From: a virus
Direction: 5' to 3' (one strand)
DNA: 64,000 bases
IMG/VR virus record: IMGVR_UViG_3300005529_000004
Location: 25,260 to 89,259 of that record
Part shown: piece after piece, positions 15,143-22,057 of the stretch
Position numbering within the stretch: the stretch's first letter is position 1
How the letters are laid out: each line of letters starts with the position of its first letter
The notes under the pieces: generated by a model
Seen by the model: only the letters and a program-made list of their open reading frames with translations
Told to the model about the DNA's origin: nothing
Database searches by the model: none
Made by a program: the position numbers and the translations under genes

Positions 15143-15214
15143 TCGGCTGTAGCTCAGCGGAAGAGCACCGGGCGGCGAACCCGGAGGCCGCAGGTTCGAG
15201 TCCTGCCAGCCGAA
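15143..15214 (+). tRNA. tRNA-like gene, anticodon GCG (Arg) with G at position 33
   Basis: Acceptor TCGGCTG/CAGCCGA, D-stem GCTC/GAGC, anticodon stem CCGGG/CCCGG, T-arm GCAGG-TTCGAGT-CCTGC and discriminator A all pair. The 7-base anticodon loop is CGGCGAA, giving anticodon GCG (reads Arg CGC, a favoured codon here) but placing G where almost every tRNA has U33. It starts at the base after tRNA-Phe. It may be functional with an odd loop or may have a non-translational role. Confidence 0.75.
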
Positions 15215-15224
15215 TCGAGGACAG

Positions 15225-15230
15225 TAGACT
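15225..15230 (+). promoter_or_regulatory. TAGACT -10 hexamer, leaderless position
   Basis: AGTAGACT lies 8 bases before the ATG at 15239, just beyond the tRNA end; no ribosome binding site in between. Confidence 0.6.
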
Positions 15231-15238
15231 TTGCCGGG

Positions 15239-15490
15239 ATGGACTGGTCCTTCCTCCCGCACCTCATCCACCCGCTGTCCGGCGACGGCTACCAGTTCTG
15301 GTCGGGCATCGGCTCGGACTTCGGTGAGGCGTCGATCCTGACGGCGATCATCGTCGGCTTCCGGCACCGCAACTGCCACGTCCGTGGCTGCTGGCACCTC
15401 GGGCACGCCGATCCCGAGCACGGCTTCCCCGCTTGCAAGCGCCACCACTCGAAGCGGCACCTGCACGGGCTTGACCCGAACGCCGACTGA
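15239..15490 (+). CDS. Small Cys/His-rich protein, 83 aa
   Basis: The N-terminal part (MDWSFLPHLIHPLSGDGYQF, then a hydrophobic GEASILTAIIVGF) may touch the membrane. The C-terminus is HRNCHVRGCWHLGHA...CKRHHSKRHLHG, with enough Cys and His (NCHVxxCW, CKRHH) to bind a zinc ion. Small proteins with this NCHVxxCWR-like stretch followed by a CxxHH occur in actinobacterial phages as far as I recall, with unknown function. Start set by the leaderless hexamer. Confidence 0.75.
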   Translation: MDWSFLPHLIHPLSGDGYQFWSGIGSDFGEASILTAIIVGFRHRNCHVRGCWHLGHADPEHGFPACKRHHSKRHLHGLDPNAD

Positions 15491-15531
15491 CGCGCTATAT
15501 TCTGAACTGTCAACGATCGAGGGAGGACCCT
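15491..15531 (+). promoter_or_regulatory. Candidate promoter and ribosome binding site
   Basis: CTATATTCTG (15493-15502) is a plausible -10 region, followed by a 30-base leader with GGGAGG directly before the TTG start at 15532. Confidence 0.4.
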
Positions 15532-15876
15532 TTGAGCACCATGTCTTCGTCGCTCCGGCGACGCAACCCACTCGACTTTCTGCTGTGGCCGATCGCCAAG
15601 CGCGACTGGAACGGTCGCCTGGTGCTGCGGGACGGCATCGCGGCGATGATCGTCGTCGGCGCCATCGTCGGCGCGGTGGTCGGGATCGTCTACGGCTGCA
15701 TGCAGTGGGACATGTCGAACACCCGCGCCTACTGCTCGTCGCTGAACGGGCGCAGCGGGATGCCGACCGAGTTCATCCAGACCAGCGCCTTCGACTGGGA
15801 CTGCTACGCGAAGACGCCGGGCGGGAAGCTCGTGCCCACCAGCCAGATCACCTACTTCGTCGGGAGGTCGAAGTGA
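15532..15876 (+). CDS. Single-pass membrane protein, 114 aa
   Basis: A basic N-terminus is followed by one membrane helix (GIAAMIVVGAIVGAVVGIVY) and a C-terminal domain with three cysteines (YGCMQ, YCSSLNG, WDCYAK). TTG start at 15532 is favoured by GGGAGG five bases away; an ATG at 15541 is too far. Coupled to the next membrane protein by GTGA. Unknown function; a surface or superinfection-exclusion role is possible but speculative. Confidence 0.72.
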   Translation: MSTMSSSLRRRNPLDFLLWPIAKRDWNGRLVLRDGIAAMIVVGAIVGAVVGIVYGCMQWDMSNTRAYCSSLNGRSGMPTEFIQTSAFDWDCYAKTPGGKLVPTSQITYFVGRSK

Positions 15877-16181
15877 ACTTCGTCAAGGGGACGCTCGGCC
15901 TCTTCATCGCAGTCGCGCTGCCGATCGCCCTGGCCCTGGTCTTCACCGGGCTGGGCCTCGGCTACGACCACCAGCACGTCAACGACCTGACGCTGATCAG
16001 CTCTGTCACTCCGGCTGGCGGCGGCGAGATCGACAGGTACGCGCCGCACTCCTTCTACCACAGCACGGGCGAGATCGTCGCGGTCTCCGGCGCCATCGCC
16101 CTCGGCTGGGTGGTCGTCTCGGCCCTCTGCATCTGGCTCGGGCTGACGATGTTCGTCAAGCGGAACGTTCGCTGGGACTAG
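15873..16181 (+). CDS. Two-helix membrane protein, 102 aa
   Basis: Two hydrophobic segments, LFIAVALPIALALVFTGLG near the N-terminus and IALGWVVVSALCIWLGLTMF near the C-terminus, flank a polar loop of about 45 residues; the C-terminus is basic (VKRNVRWD). GTG overlaps the previous TGA, with GGGAGG eight bases upstream. Followed by a terminator. Unknown; holin topology is conceivable. Confidence 0.72.
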   Translation: MNFVKGTLGLFIAVALPIALALVFTGLGLGYDHQHVNDLTLISSVTPAGGGEIDRYAPHSFYHSTGEIVAVSGAIALGWVVVSALCIWLGLTMFVKRNVRWD

Positions 16182-16205
16182 GACGCGTAGCAGGCGGCAG
16201 GCGAG

Positions 16206-16223
16206 GCGCCGGGCGACCGGCGC
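16206..16223 (+). terminator. Hairpin terminator
   Basis: GCGCCGG and CCGGCGC pair around GCGA, followed by TTCGTCGTT. It ends the membrane-protein operon and insulates the secreted-protein gene. Confidence 0.65.
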
Positions 16224-16233
16224 TTCGTCGTTG

Positions 16234-16239
16234 TATAAT
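16234..16239 (+). promoter_or_regulatory. TATAAT promoter of the secreted-protein gene
   Basis: The only perfect TATAAT seen at a gene start in the window. The following CCAGG matches the bases after GATAAT in the dispersed module at 46058. The leader of about 58 bases contains a CCCTGC/GCAGGG hairpin and ends with AAGGAGG before the GTG. Confidence 0.65.
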
Positions 16240-16303
16240 CCAGGCAACGCGTAAACCCCTGCCATCAACCTCTATAGCAGGGCGCGGTAATCAAGGAGGA
16301 CAG

Positions 16304-17290
16304 GTGAAGCGCAAGCTCATCTTCCTGTCGGTGGCGATGGCGATGGCGGCGAGTGTCGCCTTCTCGTTCGCTCCGGCGGCATCGGCCTATGCAACGTGTA
16401 CCGGCGTCGCGGTGGTTCCGCGCTGGCACGCAGGCCAGAACCAGCAGACGAACCCGAACGGCTCGCTGACGCCGTACATCGACGGCTCCTGTAGCCAGGA
16501 CGGGTTGAACGCAAACGTCTGCATCCAGTACAAGCTGGAGCCGTCGAACGGCTACAAGCTCGACCAGAACGGCAACCCGGTCCCGGACAACAACCCGTGG
16601 ACGACCTACGTCTGCGGTGGGCAGCTCGGCAGCGGCGGCTACCCGAATCCGCCGAACGGCACCGAGTTCGCAGGGCCGCAGCTCAACTGCGACAGCCTCT
16701 CATCGACGTATGCCGGTGCGACCTGGCGGACCTACGCCACCATCACCTCGACCGATGGAGGAGGCACCGGCTACCTGACGTCGCCGCTCATCCAGGGCAA
16801 CGGCGTCGGCTGCGCCGCACCGACCGGATCGTCGTGCAACGGGTCGGGCATCTGCATCCCGGACACCCAGGCCAACATCTTCGACACGTACTCCGGCCTT
16901 GCGCCGACCGAAGGTGGAGACGGCTACGAGCACTGCGGCGCCACGTACTACGGCTTCGACCCGCTCGGGGAGTTCGGCCAGAACCTGATCTTCGTCTACC
17001 CGGTCGCGTACGAGTGCGATGGGAACAGCCCGTACAACCAGGTCTGGATCAGCAACGCGCTTACGCGCGTCGGCTCGAACGGCGGTGCCTACAACGTCTG
17101 GAGCGCATCGGCTACCGAGAGCGGAGGCGCCGACCTGTCGGGCTTCCTGATCGGCGGCATTCACACCTGCGGCTGGTCGTCGGTCGCCAACCTGTTCTAC
17201 AACACGGTCGATCTCACCCTTTCGTCGGTCTACGGCACGACGGAGGACTCCACCGTGGACGACGTTCAGTACGTCCCGAACTGCTCGTAG
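16304..17290 (+). CDS. Secreted Cys-rich protein with Sec signal peptide
   Basis: A 328-aa protein with a textbook signal peptide: basic KRK, hydrophobic core with VAMAMAASVAFSF and an A-x-A cleavage site (ASAYA, near residue 28). The mature part is rich in Gly, Asn, Thr and Tyr with about 12 cysteines (for example VCIQYKL, YVCGG, LNCDS, GCAAP, SCNGSGICIP, HCGATYYG), suggesting disulfide bonds outside the cell. I recognise no family. It has its own promoter, leader and strong terminators on both sides, the arrangement of a moron gene. It may act on the host surface or be a secreted effector expressed independently of the late genes. Confidence 0.82.
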   Translation: MKRKLIFLSVAMAMAASVAFSFAPAASAYATCTGVAVVPRWHAGQNQQTNPNGSLTPYIDGSCSQDGLNANVCIQYKLEPSNGYKLDQNGNPVPDNNPWTTYVCGGQLGSGGYPNPPNGTEFAGPQLNCDSLSSTYAGATWRTYATITSTDGGGTGYLTSPLIQGNGVGCAAPTGSSCNGSGICIPDTQANIFDTYSGLAPTEGGDGYEHCGATYYGFDPLGEFGQNLIFVYPVAYECDGNSPYNQVWISNALTRVGSNGGAYNVWSASATESGGADLSGFLIGGIHTCGWSSVANLFYNTVDLTLSSVYGTTEDSTVDDVQYVPNCS

Positions 17291-17307
17291 CTGAGCCGGG
17301 ATGCTGC

Positions 17308-17333
17308 GGAGGGCCGGTTTCGACCGGCCCTCC
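17308..17333 (+). terminator. Strong hairpin terminator with UUCG loop
   Basis: An 11-bp perfect stem GGAGGGCCGGT/ACCGGCCCTCC closed by TTCG, then GTCGTTC. Ends the secreted-protein transcript. Confidence 0.85.
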
Positions 17334-17343
17334 GTCGTTCAGG

Positions 17344-17349
17344 TAGACT
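17344..17349 (+). promoter_or_regulatory. TAGACT -10 hexamer
   Basis: GTTCAGGTAGACT is followed by a short leader with GGGAGG before the ATG at 17371, so this copy drives a leadered transcript. Confidence 0.6.
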
Positions 17350-17370
17350 AGGCCAGGAAAGGGAGGTGGC

Positions 17371-17901
17371 ATGACGCTCACCGAAGAGGAGCTGCTCGAC
17401 AAGATGCGAGCGGCGGAAGTGCCGGACGGCCTCGGGACGTTCCGGCTCACGAAGGTGCAGGAGGACGGCGAGGGCCGGAAGGTCAAGCTCTCGCGGGTGT
17501 TCGAAATGCAGGAGGTCGAGGCCCGGCTGAAGGACGGCTGGGAGCCGGACGCTCCCGACGAGGCACCTGGCTCGGACGCGCACGTTCCGGCCTCGGGCTT
17601 CGCGGACGGCGACTATCGGCTGACGCGGGTCGTCACCGACAAGGAGGGCCGCGACGTTCCGATCACGAACGTGGTCGGGCTGGCCGACGTCCCTGCTCGG
17701 CTGGAGGCGGGCTGGAAGCCTGCCGACGCACGCACGACCGATGCGCTGGTGGAGCGGGGCCTGATCGACGCCGACGCGGAGGACGCCGAGGTTCGGACGG
17801 AGGTCACGAAGCCGAAGACGCCACGGCGCACGAAGCCGAAGGCGAAGGAAGCGACACCTCCGGCGCCGAAGGTCGAGCCGAAGGCCGACAAGGACGAGTA
17901 A
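17371..17901 (+). CDS. Two-repeat protein with a basic tail, 176 aa
   Basis: Contains two diverged copies of a 40-residue unit: TFRLTKVQEDGEGRKV...VEARLKDGWEP (residues about 23-59) and DYRLTRVVTDKEGRDV...VPARLEAGWKP (about 80-117). Each would form a small beta/alpha domain. The C-terminus is a Lys/Pro/Ala/Thr-rich tail (KPKTPRRTKPKAKEA) that could bind nucleic acid. TAATG overlap with the next gene, whose centre has a similar tail. Unknown function. Confidence 0.78.
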   Translation: MTLTEEELLDKMRAAEVPDGLGTFRLTKVQEDGEGRKVKLSRVFEMQEVEARLKDGWEPDAPDEAPGSDAHVPASGFADGDYRLTRVVTDKEGRDVPITNVVGLADVPARLEAGWKPADARTTDALVERGLIDADAEDAEVRTEVTKPKTPRRTKPKAKEATPPAPKVEPKADKDE

Positions 17902-18341
17902 TGCGGGTCCGGCGGGCACCGGCAGCGACGGCCTCCGATCGGGAGGCTCTCGCTGCCGTTGCTCGGATCGAGGAGGCGCTGGCGCTCGTCGTCGCGGCGC
18001 TGGAGTCGGTGGCCCGTCGACTGACCGTCATCGAGGAGCAGACCAAGCCGAAGCCACGCGCACCGCGCAAGCCTCGCGCCAAGCCTGCACCGAAGCCCGA
18101 GCCGGAGACGCTGCCAGCGAGCCTGGCCGTTGAGGATGAAGAGCCGGGTCCCTCGTCCGAGGAAGAGGACGTCCTCGCTGAGTTCACGCGGCGCTTCGAG
18201 GAGCTGGCGGACGGCGACGACGTTCCGTCAATCGAGGTCGAGGAGCAGCTTGCCCGTGAGTTCGCTGGGCGGCTGCCGCAGTTTCCTGCCGAGGAAGATT
18301 CCCGCGAGACGCGTCGTCGGCGCGCTGGCCGGGTATCCTGA
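17901..18341 (+). CDS. Coiled-coil protein with a Pro/Lys linker, 146 aa
   Basis: An N-terminal helix of about 45 residues (AVARIEEALALVVAALES) is followed by KPKPRAPRKPRAKPAPKPEP and an acidic C-terminal half. ATG shares its A with the TAA of the previous gene. The mixture of coiled coil, basic linker and acidic tail resembles scaffold or DNA-condensing proteins; function not recognisable. Confidence 0.75.
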   Translation: MRVRRAPAATASDREALAAVARIEEALALVVAALESVARRLTVIEEQTKPKPRAPRKPRAKPAPKPEPETLPASLAVEDEEPGPSSEEEDVLAEFTRRFEELADGDDVPSIEVEEQLAREFAGRLPQFPAEEDSRETRRRRAGRVS

Positions 18342-18361
18342 ACAACGAGAAGGGAGGGAGA

Positions 18362-18574
18362 ATGGCCCAGAAGACGATCGAGGAGAAGGTCCTGGCCGCG
18401 ACTGGATCGGCGAAGTCGAAGACGACGCTCGCCGAGAAGTTCGACGTCAGCTACACCTACGTCTCGCGCACCGTCAACGCGCTGGTGAAGAAGGGCAAGC
18501 TCATCGCCATCACCGGCAAGCAGAAGAAGGGCGCGATCGGCAGGCCCGCGACGCTCTACAAGCGGGCGGCGTAG
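18362..18574 (+). CDS. Winged helix-turn-helix DNA-binding protein, 70 aa
   Basis: The fold reads TIEEKVLAATGSAKSKTTLAE then FDVSYTYVSRTVNALVKKG with a wing KLIAITG...GRPATLYKRA, like the MarR/ArsR-type minimal winged helix. It would act as a dimeric repressor or activator. A strong GAAGGGAGGG lies before the ATG. It could be the regulator of one of the promoter classes in this window. Confidence 0.82.
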   Translation: MAQKTIEEKVLAATGSAKSKTTLAEKFDVSYTYVSRTVNALVKKGKLIAITGKQKKGAIGRPATLYKRAA

Positions 18575-18578
18575 GACG

Positions 18579-18776
18579 ATGGCGGAGAGCGAGCGCAGCT
18601 ACGACCACACCGAGCGCATCCGCAAGCTGCGGAAGATGGTCGAGCGCGAGGAGAAGGCCGGGTCCGAGGACGAGGACCGGCTGGCGCCCGCGCAGACGTT
18701 CATCCACAAGCACGGCGATGGCGGTGTTGCCTCCACGCCAGGCGGAGGGCGCGAGCGCACGACGCGTCCTGGATGA
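18579..18776 (+). CDS. Small charged protein, 65 aa
   Basis: Starts MAESERSYDHTERIRKLRKM and is highly charged throughout, with a predicted helix in the first 35 residues and a disordered Gly/Arg/Thr tail. The ATG is four bases after the HTH gene stop. No family recognised. Confidence 0.68.
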   Translation: MAESERSYDHTERIRKLRKMVEREEKAGSEDEDRLAPAQTFIHKHGDGGVASTPGGGRERTTRPG

Positions 18777-18832
18777 GCTAGACTCGGGCTTCATAGCGGC
18801 ACCAAGCTGCCGCGCTGAGCTACCGGGGAGGG

Positions 18833-18850
18833 AGCCGCCGCAAGGCGGCT
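18833..18850 (+). terminator. Hairpin terminator with GCAA loop
   Basis: AGCCGCC and GGCGGCT close a GCAA tetraloop, followed by TCCTCGTTCTT. A second hairpin GCGGCA-CCAAGC-TGCCGC lies 25 bases upstream. Confidence 0.75.
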
Positions 18851-18872
18851 TCCTCGTTCTTGAACCCTGCGC

Positions 18873-18878
18873 TATAGT
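18873..18878 (+). promoter_or_regulatory. TATAGT -10 hexamer, leaderless position
   Basis: CTATAGT ends 6 bases before the ATG of the RNA ligase at 18885; no ribosome binding site. Confidence 0.6.
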
Positions 18879-18884
18879 CCGCGC

Positions 18885-19979
18885 ATGGACATCTTCGACC
18901 TGATCGACCCGTTTGAGCTGGAGGAGATGATCGAGGCGGGATACGTCTCCGCGCAGCAGCATCCACTGCTGCCGCTCACGATCCTCAACTACACCCACCG
19001 CTGCCAGTATGATCGCGCCTGGAACGCGACTACGATGAAGTGCCGTGGCATCATCTACGGCACGCAGGACGGCGTCATCTATGCGCGGCCGTGGGCTAAG
19101 TTCTTCAACTACGGCGAGCCGACGCCGGAGGGCCTCGTGCTCGACCCGGATGCGCTCGTGGAGGTCACCGACAAGCTGGATGGCTCGCTGGGCATCGGCT
19201 ACTTCGACCCGACCTGGGGCGGGTTGTCGATCGCCACGCGCGGCTCCTTCACCTCCGACCAGGCTCTGCACGCATCGAAGCTCTACCAGCGCCGGTACGC
19301 GCACTGGATGCCCGAGGAGGGCTGGACGCCGCTGTTCGAGATCATCTACCCGGAGAACCGGATCGTCGTGGACTATGGCGGCGAGGACGACCTGCACATG
19401 ATCGGCCAGGTCAAGATCGAGACCGGCGAGCTGCGAGGCCCGTCGCTCGAATGGCCCGGACCGATGGCGGCGCTGCAGCAGGCGCTGACCTTCCGCGATG
19501 CGGTGGCGCTGCCCGAGCGACCCGGCAAGGAAGGCGTCGTCGTTCGGCTGCTGGAGACCGACGCGCTGGTCAAGATCAAGCAGGCCGACTACGTCGAGCT
19601 GCACCGGATCGTCACCCACCTGAATGAGCGCACGGTCTGGGAGGCGATCGTCGCCGACCGCTTCGAGGAGCTGATCGAGACGCTGCCCGACGAGTTCATG
19701 GTCTGGGCAGAGAACGTCCGACGCAACCTGCAGGCCGAGGCCGACTACATCGAGGCGCGCATCCGCGAGAAGTACGCGTCCGCGACGTCCTGGATGCAGG
19801 ACCGGCACGGCTCCGACTGGTCGCGCAAGCAGTTCGCGGAGCTGGTCACCCGGCAGCCGGAATGGGCGCCGTACATGTTCCTGCTGCTGGACGGCAAGAA
19901 CGTCCACGAGAAGATTTGGGCGTCGATCAGGCCGGAGGCGGCAAAGCCGCTGATGGACCGAGGAGAGGAGATCGCATGA
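18885..19979 (+). CDS. RNA ligase, T4 Rnl1-like
   Basis: A 364-aa RNA ligase. Motif I is VTDKLDGSLGI with K97 as the adenylated lysine, very near the K99 position of T4 Rnl1. Upstream is the family-typical KFFNYGE; motif III is LFEIIYPENRIV, motif IV GKEGVVVRL and motif V LVKIKQADY. Rnl1 enzymes reseal tRNAs cut in the anticodon loop by host nucleases, working after a polynucleotide kinase/phosphatase, which is encoded 1.1 kb downstream (21050-21979). The gene starts from a leaderless hexamer and is coupled by ATGA to a run of five small genes leading to the kinase. Confidence 0.93.
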   Translation: MDIFDLIDPFELEEMIEAGYVSAQQHPLLPLTILNYTHRCQYDRAWNATTMKCRGIIYGTQDGVIYARPWAKFFNYGEPTPEGLVLDPDALVEVTDKLDGSLGIGYFDPTWGGLSIATRGSFTSDQALHASKLYQRRYAHWMPEEGWTPLFEIIYPENRIVVDYGGEDDLHMIGQVKIETGELRGPSLEWPGPMAALQQALTFRDAVALPERPGKEGVVVRLLETDALVKIKQADYVELHRIVTHLNERTVWEAIVADRFEELIETLPDEFMVWAENVRRNLQAEADYIEARIREKYASATSWMQDRHGSDWSRKQFAELVTRQPEWAPYMFLLLDGKNVHEKIWASIRPEAAKPLMDRGEEIA

Positions 19980-20182
19980 GCGATAGCGACATCGTCGTGG
20001 AGGCCCTCAAGCAGAAGCTCGGCGACGTCCAGCGTCAGAAGGAGAACGCGATTACCGAACGCTCCAGCGCACTCGGAGATGTCGAGCTGTGGACGCGGGA
20101 GCAGGGCAAGTTTCAAGAGCAGGAGACGGCACTCATCAACGCGCTCGACGTCATGGCGCCGGGCTGGGAGGAGTCGGCATGA
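19976..20182 (+). CDS. Coiled-coil protein, 68 aa
   Basis: Almost entirely helical with heptad-like spacing (VVEALKQKLGDVQRQKENA, later QGKFQEQETALINALDVM). ATGA overlap with the RNA ligase gene and with the next gene. Resembles small helical accessory proteins; no family. Confidence 0.72.
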   Translation: MSDSDIVVEALKQKLGDVQRQKENAITERSSALGDVELWTREQGKFQEQETALINALDVMAPGWEESA

Positions 20183-20307
20183 CCGGCAAGAAGAAGGACT
20201 ACGTGTTGGCGAAGGTCATCGGCGCCGGGATCGGCCGCGCGCTGATCGGCGTCGAGTACGGGATGGGCGCCTGGATCGTGCTGCACCTGCTGGGGAGGCC
20301 GTGGTGA
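20179..20307 (+). CDS. Small membrane protein, 42 aa
   Basis: A Lys-rich start (MTGKKKDY) and one glycine-rich hydrophobic helix (VIGAGIGRALIGVEYGMGAW followed by IVLHLLG). Coupled by ATGA and GTGA overlaps on both sides, which supports translation despite its size. Confidence 0.65.
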   Translation: MTGKKKDYVLAKVIGAGIGRALIGVEYGMGAWIVLHLLGRPW

Positions 20308-20693
20308 CCGTCGAGGAGCTGACCGACCTGATCTACGTCCCGTTCGACCGCACGCCGGGTGAGGGGTCGTGGACGAGCGGCGGCTTCAATACCGTGGACG
20401 AGTCGAAGGTCGGCCCGTTCGGAAAGGAAGACGTTGCCGAGGTGCTCTACGGCGGTTCGTCGGGCGACGGGTGGGACGGCTGGGAGGCTGCCGTGATTCG
20501 CCTGAAGGACGGGCGGCTGGTGGCCTGGGCGTCGTTCTACGGGCCGACCGGCGATGGCTTCCACGAAGACGCCTATGGCGGCGACGCCGAGGTCTGGTTC
20601 TCTGGGCCGGACAACCTCTCGCTGCTGGTCAAGCAGGCGCTCGGCGACTGGCAGCGTCGCGGGCTGCGGATTCCCGAGGAGCTGTGGTCATGA
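20304..20693 (+). CDS. Hypothetical protein, 129 aa
   Basis: A compact acidic protein with alternating strands: IRLKDGRLVAWASFYGPTG and GDAEVWFSGPDNLSLLVKQA are recognisable beta-hairpin and helix segments. No Cys, no membrane segment. Coupled on both sides (GTGA, ATGA). Unknown. Confidence 0.75.
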   Translation: MTVEELTDLIYVPFDRTPGEGSWTSGGFNTVDESKVGPFGKEDVAEVLYGGSSGDGWDGWEAAVIRLKDGRLVAWASFYGPTGDGFHEDAYGGDAEVWFSGPDNLSLLVKQALGDWQRRGLRIPEELWS

Positions 20694-20770
20694 GCCGCTT
20701 GAAGGTGGCGCTCGCCATCGTCGCCTGCCTGGGCCTCGCGGCCTACGGCGCGCGGGAGATGCTCTCATGA
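20690..20770 (+). CDS. Micro membrane protein, 26 aa
   Basis: MSRLK followed by a single hydrophobic helix VALAIVACLGLAAYGA. Its start and stop both overlap neighbours by four bases (ATGA at each end), the strongest support for such a short gene. Confidence 0.55.
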   Translation: MSRLKVALAIVACLGLAAYGAREMLS

Positions 20771-21030
20771 GGGGCGCCGACTACATGGAGCCGCCGAGCG
20801 AGAGGCCGGTCGATCACAAGGCGGCGCTCAAGGCGGCGCAGCTCGACCACGACATCGCCGAGAAGAAGTCGCGGCTGCAGCGCAAGGCCGACCGTCGCGC
20901 TCGGCGCCGCTGCTTCTGGACGCGGCCGCGCGGCCACAACTGGGTCGGCTCGGCGCCGAGCGAGGCGAGCGACTTCCACTGTGCCAACTGCCCGGCGACC
21001 AAGACCGTGTCGGTGGACTATGGCTGGTAG
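20767..21030 (+). CDS. Small basic protein with a C-terminal zinc-ribbon-like part, 87 aa
   Basis: A helical, very basic middle (AEKKSRLQRKADRRARRR) is followed by CFWTRPRGHNW and FHCANCPATKTV; the Cys/His spacing C...H...HCxxC could hold a zinc ion, and the basic part could bind nucleic acid. ATGA overlap with the micro membrane gene. Unknown function. Confidence 0.72.
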   Translation: MRGADYMEPPSERPVDHKAALKAAQLDHDIAEKKSRLQRKADRRARRRCFWTRPRGHNWVGSAPSEASDFHCANCPATKTVSVDYGW

Positions 21031-21036
21031 TTCAGG

Positions 21037-21042
21037 TAGGGT
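21037..21042 (+). promoter_or_regulatory. TAGGGT -10 hexamer, leaderless position
   Basis: GTTCAGGTAGGGT ends 7 bases before a TTG at 21050. The GTTCAGGTA prefix recurs before 17371, 29356 and at 33244. Confidence 0.55.
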
Positions 21043-21049
21043 GAGCGCA

Positions 21050-21979
21050 TTGACTCCTGAACTGATCGTCACTCGCGGCATCCCCGGCTCAGGCAAGACG
21101 ACCTGGGCGAAGGCGTGGGTCGCCGATGACCCGGTCAACCGGGCACGCATCAACCGCGACGACCTGCGGCTGATGCTCTACAACCGGGGCTACCCGCTCG
21201 ACCCAGACCCGAAGATCGCCCACCGGCTGGAGACCAACCTCTCCGCCGCGCAGCAGGAGGCGGTGCGCGGGTTGCTGGAGGCGAAGCGCTCGGTGGTCGT
21301 GGACGACACGAACATCTCCTCGCGCTACCTGCGGGCTTGGCGGGAGCTGGCGCAGGACGCCGGTGCCGACTTCTCGGTCAACGACGACTTCTGCTCCGTG
21401 CCGCTCGACCTGTGCATCGAGCGCGACCGCCACTACACGCGTGGGACAATGGTCGGCGAGGTCGCGATCCGGCAGATGCACGCGCGGCTGCAGAATGCGC
21501 TCGGCAACGAGTCGCGCGGCACCGTCTTCTACGAGGACGGCGGCTACCGCTACCAGCCCGACTTCCGCCTGCCCTCCGCCTTCCTGCTCGACCTGGACGG
21601 CACGGCGGCGCTGCACGTAGACCGCTCGCCCTACGACTACTCGCGGGTCAACACCGACGAGCCGAACCAGCCGGTCATCGACCTGGCGAAGCAGCTCGTC
21701 TCAGCGGGCTGGGTCTGCATCTGCCTCTCGGGTCGCCCGGATTCGTGCCGGGACGCGACCGAGGAGTGGCTGCGCTGGTCGGGCGTCCCCTGGCACTCGC
21801 TCTACATGCGTGAGGAGGGCGACACGCGCAAGGACGAGATCGTGAAGCTGGAGATCTTCCAGCAGATGATCGCCGACTACTGGCACGTTCGGCTGGCGCT
21901 CGATGACCGGAACCGGGTCGTCCGCATGTGGCGCCGGATCGGTCTGCTCTGCGCGCAGGTCGCGCCGGGAGCGTTCTAG
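21050..21979 (+). CDS. Polynucleotide kinase/3'-phosphatase, T4 Pnkp-like
   Basis: A 309-aa bifunctional end-healing enzyme. The kinase domain has the P-loop GIPGSGKTT (K16), the INRDDLR catalytic region and a lid arginine stretch (HYTRGTMVG). The phosphatase domain has the HAD signature LLDLDGT (D181, D183), LSGRPD and LALDDRN. This is the T4 domain order. It would remove 2',3'-cyclic or 3' phosphate and phosphorylate 5'-OH ends, preparing cleaved tRNA for the Rnl1-like ligase upstream. Start TTG at 21050 is seven bases after TAGGGT; an in-frame GTG at 21041 is an alternative. Confidence 0.94.
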   Translation: MTPELIVTRGIPGSGKTTWAKAWVADDPVNRARINRDDLRLMLYNRGYPLDPDPKIAHRLETNLSAAQQEAVRGLLEAKRSVVVDDTNISSRYLRAWRELAQDAGADFSVNDDFCSVPLDLCIERDRHYTRGTMVGEVAIRQMHARLQNALGNESRGTVFYEDGGYRYQPDFRLPSAFLLDLDGTAALHVDRSPYDYSRVNTDEPNQPVIDLAKQLVSAGWVCICLSGRPDSCRDATEEWLRWSGVPWHSLYMREEGDTRKDEIVKLEIFQQMIADYWHVRLALDDRNRVVRMWRRIGLLCAQVAPGAF

Positions 21980-22007
21980 GCGGGCAACGGCCCGCCGGAG
22001 AATCTCC
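21979..22007 (+). terminator. Hairpin terminator after the kinase gene
   Basis: GGCGGGC-AACG-GCCCGCC (21979-21996) starts on the last base of the stop codon and is followed by a second small hairpin GGAGA-A-TCTCC. Confidence 0.55.
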
Positions 22008-22033
22008 GTCCAGAGAACCTTGCTGGCGGCTGG

Positions 22034-22039
22034 TAGACT
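22034..22039 (+). promoter_or_regulatory. TAGACT -10 hexamer
   Basis: GGTAGACT followed by a short leader with AAAGGAGGG before the ATG at 22058, one of the few leadered copies. Confidence 0.55.
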
Positions 22040-22057
22040 GGTTCTGAAAGGAGGGCT

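Noticed and set aside
14913-15143. A leftward frame reading AGIEPAR
   Set aside because: This is the classic false gene produced by translating tRNA sequence; the tRNAs explain it.
18771-18812. A possible tRNA with CAT anticodon
   Set aside because: There is a TAGCTC-like stretch and a hairpin GCGGCA/TGCCGC but no T-arm, so it cannot form a cloverleaf.
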